This document shows, piece after piece, positions 59,678 through 64,000 of a stretch of DNA of 64,000 nt. The translations under genes and the position numbers were made by a program. The notes beneath the pieces were generated by a model. That model searched no databases, had not been told where the DNA came from, and saw only the letters and a list, made by a program, of their open reading frames with translations. Numbering within the stretch: position 1 is the first letter of the stretch; each line of letters opens with the position of its first letter. Source of the stretch: Anaerolineales bacterium (GTDB lineage Bacteria; Chloroflexota; Anaerolineae; Anaerolineales; UBA4823). The stretch covers positions 8,714-72,713 of the forward strand of contig JAFGBV010000227.1 in NCBI GenBank assembly GCA_016932955.1, read 5' to 3'.

Positions 59678-59694
59678 ACAATTTTAAATTGTAT
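59676..59694. promoter_or_regulatory. 19-bp palindrome overlapping the response regulator start codon
   Basis: A perfect palindrome with 9-bp arms about a central base (59676-59684 and 59686-59694) ends inside the ATG of the response-regulator gene. It contains a TACAAT that could be a -10 box. It could be an operator or an RNA hairpin hiding the start. Confidence 0.45.
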
Positions 59695-59705
59695 CACATA
59701 ACCCC

Positions 59706-60704
59706 TTACTCCACCCGCCAGCAGGCAGCCCAATGGTCAGGGACAACTTCGCGGAAAGACGGCTCTTCCATCCTGCAATGCTCCATCGCCACCGGGCAGC
59801 GCGGGTGGAAACGGCACCCCGTCGGCGGGTGTAGCGGGGAGGGCACATCCCCCTCCAGGATCACCCGCTCACGCTTCAAAGACGGATCTGGAATGGGAAT
59901 TGCTGAGAAGAGCGCCTGTGTGTAAGGGTGGAGCGGGTTACGGAAAAGATCATCGCGGCCAGAAAGTTCAACCATCTTCCCCAGATACATGACGGCGACG
60001 CGGTCCGAGATATGCTCCACCACGCTCAAATTATGGGCAATAAAGAGGTATGTCAGGCCAAACTCGCGCTGTAACTGCTTGAGGATGTTCAAAACCTGAG
60101 ATTGGATCGACACATCCAATGCAGAGACGGGCTCGTCGGCGATGATAAAACTGGGCCGTAGGGCTAAGGCCCGAGCGATGCCAATCCGCTGCCGCTGCCC
60201 ACCCGAAAATTCATGCGGGTAACGCCGCGCATGATAATCTTCCATCCCCACTTTGCGCAGCATCTCAATCACCAGGTCAAAACGTTCTTTGGCTGTTCCA
60301 ATTTTGTGTATCTTCAGCCCTTCTGCAATAGATTCCCCAATCGGCATACGTGGATCGAGTGAGGCATAAGGATCCTGGAATATGATCTGCATATTCCTAC
60401 GCATAGATTTTAGCTCTTTCGCCTGAAGGGAAAATACATCCACACCATCGAACAGCACCGAACCGCTGGTTGGCTCAATCAGGCGCAGCATCGTGCGCCC
60501 TACTGTCGTCTTGCCACAACCCGATTCACCCACCAATCCGACCGTTTCGCCCTTGCAGATGGTGAAATTGATCTTGTCAACTGCCTGCACCCAGGCCACA
60601 ACGCGCTGCATCAAGCCCCCGCGTACCGGAAAATATTTGACCAGATCCTTAACTTCGATAAAATTCCTGGTCTCCTCTGTGTTTACCACTTGATCCATCA
60701 TCAT
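59706..60704 (-). CDS. Oligopeptide ABC ATPase, DppF/OppF type (pair 1)
   Basis: 332 residues with Walker [11 protein letters not shown]-loop [13 protein letters not shown], signature [19 protein letters not shown] and Walker [13 protein letters not shown]. The C-terminal oligopeptide-ABC domain has [19 protein letters not shown] with four cysteines that in related proteins bind an Fe-S cluster. It lies 34 bp after the DppD-type partner. The membrane subunits of this system are not in the window, and it could instead serve the orphan permeases at 20808-22752. Confidence 0.92.
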   Translation of the reverse strand: MMMDQVVNTEETRNFIEVKDLVKYFPVRGGLMQRVVAWVQAVDKINFTICKGETVGLVGESGCGKTTVGRTMLRLIEPTSGSVLFDGVDVFSLQAKELKSMRRNMQIIFQDPYASLDPRMPIGESIAEGLKIHKIGTAKERFDLVIEMLRKVGMEDYHARRYPHEFSGGQRQRIGIARALALRPSFIIADEPVSALDVSIQSQVLNILKQLQREFGLTYLFIAHNLSVVEHISDRVAVMYLGKMVELSGRDDLFRNPLHPYTQALFSAIPIPDPSLKRERVILEGDVPSPLHPPTGCRFHPRCPVAMEHCRMEEPSFREVVPDHWAACWRVE

Positions 60705-60738
60705 CAGATCCTCAGCTTGGCATCATAGAATAACCAGC

Positions 60739-61764
60739 TTAGTTCGCCCGTAGAGGCGCCTGATGCTGCTCGTGATCCTTATACAACCAGCAGCGCGTCA
60801 GGTGTTTTTTTTCATTTTCGAGCAGCTCGGGCTCTAACTGGGTGCAGATTTCCAACTGGTATTGCTCACGCGCGCGGCAGCGCGGGGCAAAACGGCAGCC
60901 CGGCGGTAGGTCCACCAGATTGGGAACCGTCCCGGGGATAACCTCCAGCATGTCTTTTACCTGCCCCAGCACCGGGATCGAGGCCATCAGCCCTTGGGTG
61001 TAGGGATGCAATGGCTTTTTGAACAAGGTCATCACATCTGCTTGCTCAACAATACGCCCTGCGTACATCACTGCCACCCGGTCCGCCAGCTCAGCGACCA
61101 CACCCAGGTCATGCGTGATCAAGATTACAGAAGTATCTATTCTGGAGCGCAGTTCGCGCATCAGATCCAGGATCTGTGCCTGGATGGTCACATCCAGCGC
61201 CGTGGTCGGCTCATCGGCGATCAATAATTGCGGGCTGAGCGCCAGCGCCATGGCAATCATCACGCGCTGCGCCTGCCCGCCCGACATCTCGTGCGGGTAT
61301 GCATGCGCCTTGGAGATTGCATCAGGAATGCCCACCAGGCGCAGTAATTCTACTGCCTTTTCCCAGGCCTCTTCTTTGCCCAGGTTTTCATGGATGCGCA
61401 GCACTTCCGCCACCTGATCGCCAACCTTGAAGACCGGATTGAGACTGGTCTGCGGCTGCTGGAAAATCATCGAGATGCGATTGCCGCGCATGTGAACCAT
61501 CTCCGCTTCGCTGAGCGTCAGCAGGTTACGATCATCAAAGATGATTTCACCTTCAATAACCTTGCCTGGTTTGCCCACCAAACGCATAATTGAAAGGGAT
61601 GTCACACTCTTTCCACAGCCTGATTCGCCAACCAATCCGAGCACCTCGCCGCGTTGAACAGTGAAATCCACCCCGTCCACGGCCTTCACCACACCGGCAT
61701 CGGTATAAAAATGCGTTTTAAGATTGCGCACCTCGAGTAGAGGAGCGTGATAATTTTCAGGCAT
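60739..61764 (-). CDS. Oligopeptide ABC ATPase, DppD/OppD type (pair 1)
   Basis: 341 residues with Walker A GESGCGKSV, Q-loop IFQQPQTSLNPVF, MSGGQAQRVMIAMALALSP and LIADEPTTALD; the C-terminal domain has CRFAPRCRAREQYQLEIC with several Cys. It pairs with the DppF-type ATPase. A strong hairpin separates it from the next gene pair, so these are probably different transcription units. Confidence 0.92.
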   Translation of the reverse strand: MPENYHAPLLEVRNLKTHFYTDAGVVKAVDGVDFTVQRGEVLGLVGESGCGKSVTSLSIMRLVGKPGKVIEGEIIFDDRNLLTLSEAEMVHMRGNRISMIFQQPQTSLNPVFKVGDQVAEVLRIHENLGKEEAWEKAVELLRLVGIPDAISKAHAYPHEMSGGQAQRVMIAMALALSPQLLIADEPTTALDVTIQAQILDLMRELRSRIDTSVILITHDLGVVAELADRVAVMYAGRIVEQADVMTLFKKPLHPYTQGLMASIPVLGQVKDMLEVIPGTVPNLVDLPPGCRFAPRCRAREQYQLEICTQLEPELLENEKKHLTRCWLYKDHEQHQAPLRAN

Positions 61765-61810
61765 GTGTTACTCTCTATGATCCATAATTAAGGAGATGAT
61801 CTAGAAGAAT

Positions 61811-61858
61811 ATGCACACCGGTGGTGGTTGGGGAAGCCCAACCACCACCGGTGTGCAT
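61811..61858. terminator. Perfect 22-bp inverted repeat, probable terminator
   Basis: Arms 61811-61832 and 61837-61858 match over all 22 bp with a 4-nt loop, the longest perfect hairpin in the window. On the plus strand it is followed by TTTCCTTCTTTTGG; on the minus strand by a modest ATTCTTCT. It lies in the 184-bp gap between the two ATPase pairs. Confidence 0.65.
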
Positions 61859-61948
61859 TAATTTCCTTCTTTTGGTTCTTTTTGGACAGCCTCACACCCT
61901 TGGTCACTCTTGTCAGGTATAACCCTGATGCCGCACGTAGGTGAAAGC

Positions 61949-62146
61949 TCAACGCATCTTGACATACCATGCTGCCCCGACGAGACCCAGGAAAAGCCCC
62001 AGCACCGAAGCAGTGTAGGATATGAAACTCAGCAAGAACGAAGATTCAACCCATCTTAGCACCATCAACAGTGGTAAAACAAATCCCAATAAAACCAGGA
62101 TAAACCCAATGATGATGATCCGTACCGGGGTTAGCTTTTGAATCAT
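61949..62146 (-). CDS. Small two-helix membrane protein
   Basis: 65 residues from ATG 62146, overlapping the stop of the OppF-type gene by 4 bp. Two hydrophobic helices (IIIIGFILVLLGFVLPLLMVL and about residues 36-60), short loops and no recognisable motif. Similar small proteins accompany some oligopeptide ABC operons; they may help assembly. Function unknown. Confidence 0.7.
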   Translation of the reverse strand: MIQKLTPVRIIIIGFILVLLGFVLPLLMVLRWVESSFLLSFISYTASVLGLFLGLVGAAWYVKMR

Positions 62147-63165
62147 TGGAACAACCAGCAAGCCACATAATGCTTCGGGTCTGGTTCGAAATCTGGCGGT
62201 TCCTTCTCATCGCACAGGCCCTTGATCACATGCGGACAGCGTGGGTGGAATCGGCACCCGGGCGGTGGAGTCACCAGGCTGGGTGGTTCACCGGGAGGCA
62301 CTTCCTTATACGTAAGCGCGTTTGCCGCATCAGGCTCTGGGCTGGCAGCTAGAAGCGCCAATGTGTAGGGGTGGCGCGGGTTATCCAGCAGATCGCTCAC
62401 ATAAGCCTTTTCAACTATATTACCAGCATACATCACAAAGATGCGCTCCGAGAAGAAGCGAACCGTGGAGAGATCGTGCGTGATAAAGATCATCGCCAGA
62501 TGGTGTGTCTCTTGCAGACCGCGCATCAGCTTGAGGATTTCCACACGCACCGAAGCATCCAGCATCGATACCGGCTCATCCGCCACCAAAACCTGCGGAT
62601 TCATGATCATCGAGCGCGCGATCACCACACGCTGCTGCTGCCCACCGCTGAGCATGTGCGGGAACTTGCTCAAGAAGTCATCTACCGGGAACATCTTGAC
62701 CTCTTCCATCACCTTATGGATGCGTTGCAACCGTTCCTGCTTGCTCTTGACGCCATTTATGATCAACGGTTCTTCCAGGATACGCTCCACGGTCATGAAA
62801 GGCGCCATCGCACCATAGGGGTCCTGCTGCACATAGCCCACCTGCGAGCGGTACCAGCGCATCCCTTTTGTATCCAGGCTGCTCAGTTTCTTGCCAGAAA
62901 ACGAGATATCGCCCTTGGTCGGTAGGTGCAGGCCAAGGATCGTTTTCATCAGGCTGGATTTTCCACAGCCGCTTTCTCCTACCACGGCAATGGATTCACC
63001 ATAATGCAGATCGAATGTAACCCCATCAACCGCCTTCACATACCCAGCATGCCCAAAGCCAAAACGACGCAGTTCAAACCAAACATGCAAATCGTCGATG
63101 GATAACAAAACATCATCCTTCGATTTGGTTACTTTCTCTTCCATAGCCACGTTATTGTCTGTCAT
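62143..63165 (-). CDS. Oligopeptide/oligosaccharide ABC ATPase, OppF type (pair 2)
   Basis: 340 residues with Walker A GESGCGKSS, VQQDPYGAMAPFM, LSGGQQQRVVIARSMIMNP and LVADEPVSMLD; the C-terminal domain holds [26 protein letters not shown] precedes the ATG at 63165. Sequence details (YVQQDPYGAMA) resemble the Thermotoga-like sugar transporters in the Opp family, so oligosaccharides are possible ligands. It follows its OppD-type partner by 15 bp. Confidence 0.92.
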   Translation of the reverse strand: MTDNNVAMEEKVTKSKDDVLLSIDDLHVWFELRRFGFGHAGYVKAVDGVTFDLHYGESIAVVGESGCGKSSLMKTILGLHLPTKGDISFSGKKLSSLDTKGMRWYRSQVGYVQQDPYGAMAPFMTVERILEEPLIINGVKSKQERLQRIHKVMEEVKMFPVDDFLSKFPHMLSGGQQQRVVIARSMIMNPQVLVADEPVSMLDASVRVEILKLMRGLQETHHLAMIFITHDLSTVRFFSERIFVMYAGNIVEKAYVSDLLDNPRHPYTLALLAASPEPDAANALTYKEVPPGEPPSLVTPPPGCRFHPRCPHVIKGLCDEKEPPDFEPDPKHYVACWLFQ

Positions 63166-63180
63166 ACCTGCGCTCCTGCC

Positions 63181-64000
63181 TTACTCAACATGCAGCCAGC
63201 ATCTGACCTGGCGATCGTCTTTCTTGATCATGGGTGGGTCCTGAGAGCACTTCTCAAAGCGATGTGGACAGCGATCCGCAAACCGGCAGCCCGTTGGCAA
63301 CGCCAGCAGGCTGGGCGGTTGGCCGGTAATGAACTCAGGCTCCATATCGCCATGCAGTCTGGGCACACTGGCCATCAGTTTTTGCGAATAGGGGTGCAGA
63401 GGCGCCTTGAAGAAACGTTCTGCGTCGCTCGTCTCAACGATCTGCCCGGCATACATCACTGCCACACGATCTGCCAGTTCACTGGAGGTCGAAATATCGT
63501 GCGTAATCAGGATGAAGCTCACCTCAAATTCTTTCTTGATACGCTTCAACACATTCATGATATTGGCTTGCGTCAACACATCCAGCGCTGAAGTCGGCTC
63601 ATCCAATACAACCAGTAGTGGGGTCGTCACCAAAGACATAGCAATCGCCACGCGCTGGCGCATACCCCCGCTCAACTCAAACGCATAGCGGTTGAGGAAA
63701 TCTGCTGGAACACCCACATGGGCAAACATCTTCTTCGCCGCATCCAGGGCAGATGCCTTATCAGCTCCCATGTGGATCATCATCGGTTCTGCAACCTGAT
63801 CGCCTACTTTGAGCACCGGGTTCAGCGAATTCATCGCGGCCTGGGGTACCAGGGACATCTTGACCCAGCGCACACCCTGGCGGAATTCCTCCTCTCCCAT
63901 GCCCATGATCTCAGAGTCAGCCAGATAGACTTTGCCGCCGTAGCTATCAATATTGCGCGGCAGAAGGCGCAAAACGGCTTTGGCCAACGAGGTTTTTCCA
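63181..64000 (-). CDS. Oligopeptide/oligosaccharide ABC ATPase, OppD type (pair 2, partial)
   Basis: The frame runs off the right edge, beginning just inside Walker A (GKTSLAKAV). It has VPQAAMNSLNPV, ELSGGMRQRVAIAMSLVTTPLLVVLDEPTSALD and the Cys-rich C-terminus CRFADRCPHRFEKCSQDPP. It forms the first ATPase of pair 2; permeases and binding protein would be expected to the right. Confidence 0.9.
   Translation of the reverse strand, partial: GKTSLAKAVLRLLPRNIDSYGGKVYLADSEIMGMGEEEFRQGVRWVKMSLVPQAAMNSLNPVLKVGDQVAEPMMIHMGADKASALDAAKKMFAHVGVPADFLNRYAFELSGGMRQRVAIAMSLVTTPLLVVLDEPTSALDVLTQANIMNVLKRIKKEFEVSFILITHDISTSSELADRVAVMYAGQIVETSDAERFFKAPLHPYSQKLMASVPRLHGDMEPEFITGQPPSLLALPTGCRFADRCPHRFEKCSQDPPMIKKDDRQVRCWLHVE

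Overview
The window looks like chromosomal DNA of an anaerobic Chloroflexota bacterium of the Anaerolineae type. This rests on Thr/Pro-rich linkers in lipoproteins and membrane proteins, several oligopeptide and nucleoside ABC transporters, an expanded MttB-like corrinoid methyltransferase set, and moderately GC-rich sequence with ordinary Shine-Dalgarno sites. The assignment is inference, since no rRNA or marker protein is present. About 55 protein genes and one tRNA are supported.

Layout. (1) 1-3181, minus strand: a partial TPP-dependent enzyme, an IclR regulator and an SDR with a helical N-terminal extension. (2) 3268-11203, minus strand: a lasso-peptide (RiPP) cluster of the paeninodin type. 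Four tandem precursor cassettes, each with its own promoter, conserved 5' leader and terminator, feed an operon of cyclase (Asn-synthetase-like), two HPr-kinase-like proteins, a sulfotransferase, a PqqD-like recognition protein and a nucleotidyltransferase. No leader peptidase (B2) or exporter is present. (3) 11324-18025: a phosphodiester glycosidase-like protein, an aldo/keto reductase, then a plus-strand operon (phosphotransferase, truncated GNAT remnant, flavodoxin-like reductase, two unknown proteins) and an orphan IS1-type InsA fragment. (4) 18062-28711, plus strand: a methylamine-type operon with a regulated leader, one corrinoid protein, a peptide-type binding protein, two permeases without ATPases, and four MttB-family methyltransferases without amber codons. 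(5) 28687-35093: a small histidine kinase, then MarR plus a heterodimeric multidrug-type ABC exporter, and a YfcC-type transporter. (6) 35090-39854, minus strand: a binding protein with no signal peptide coupled to a CitE-like lyase, a DUF885 protein and an SDR. (7) 40118-47301, minus strand: a MacB/Lol-like export operon (HAD, DUF389-SH3, two ATPases of which one is fused to a cNMP-binding-like domain, FtsX permease, HlyD lipoprotein). (8) 47380-54260: a nucleoside uptake system (BMP lipoproteins, ATPase, two permeases) with cytidine deaminase. (9) 54238-64000, minus strand: CNNM/CorC protein, sugar nucleotidyltransferase and phosphohexomutase, tRNA-Gln, a response regulator, and two pairs of oligopeptide ABC ATPases, the last cut by the window edge.

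The best candidate for something new is the lasso cluster. Its four precursors share a leader ending in T-(L/M), and all four cores carry Asp at position 8 and Gly at positions 4 and 9, while residue 1 is Trp, Tyr, Phe or Ile. Each precursor is an independent transcription unit with a structurally conserved 5' leader hairpin. A second candidate is the terminator/antiterminator-like leader ahead of the corrinoid/MttB operon.
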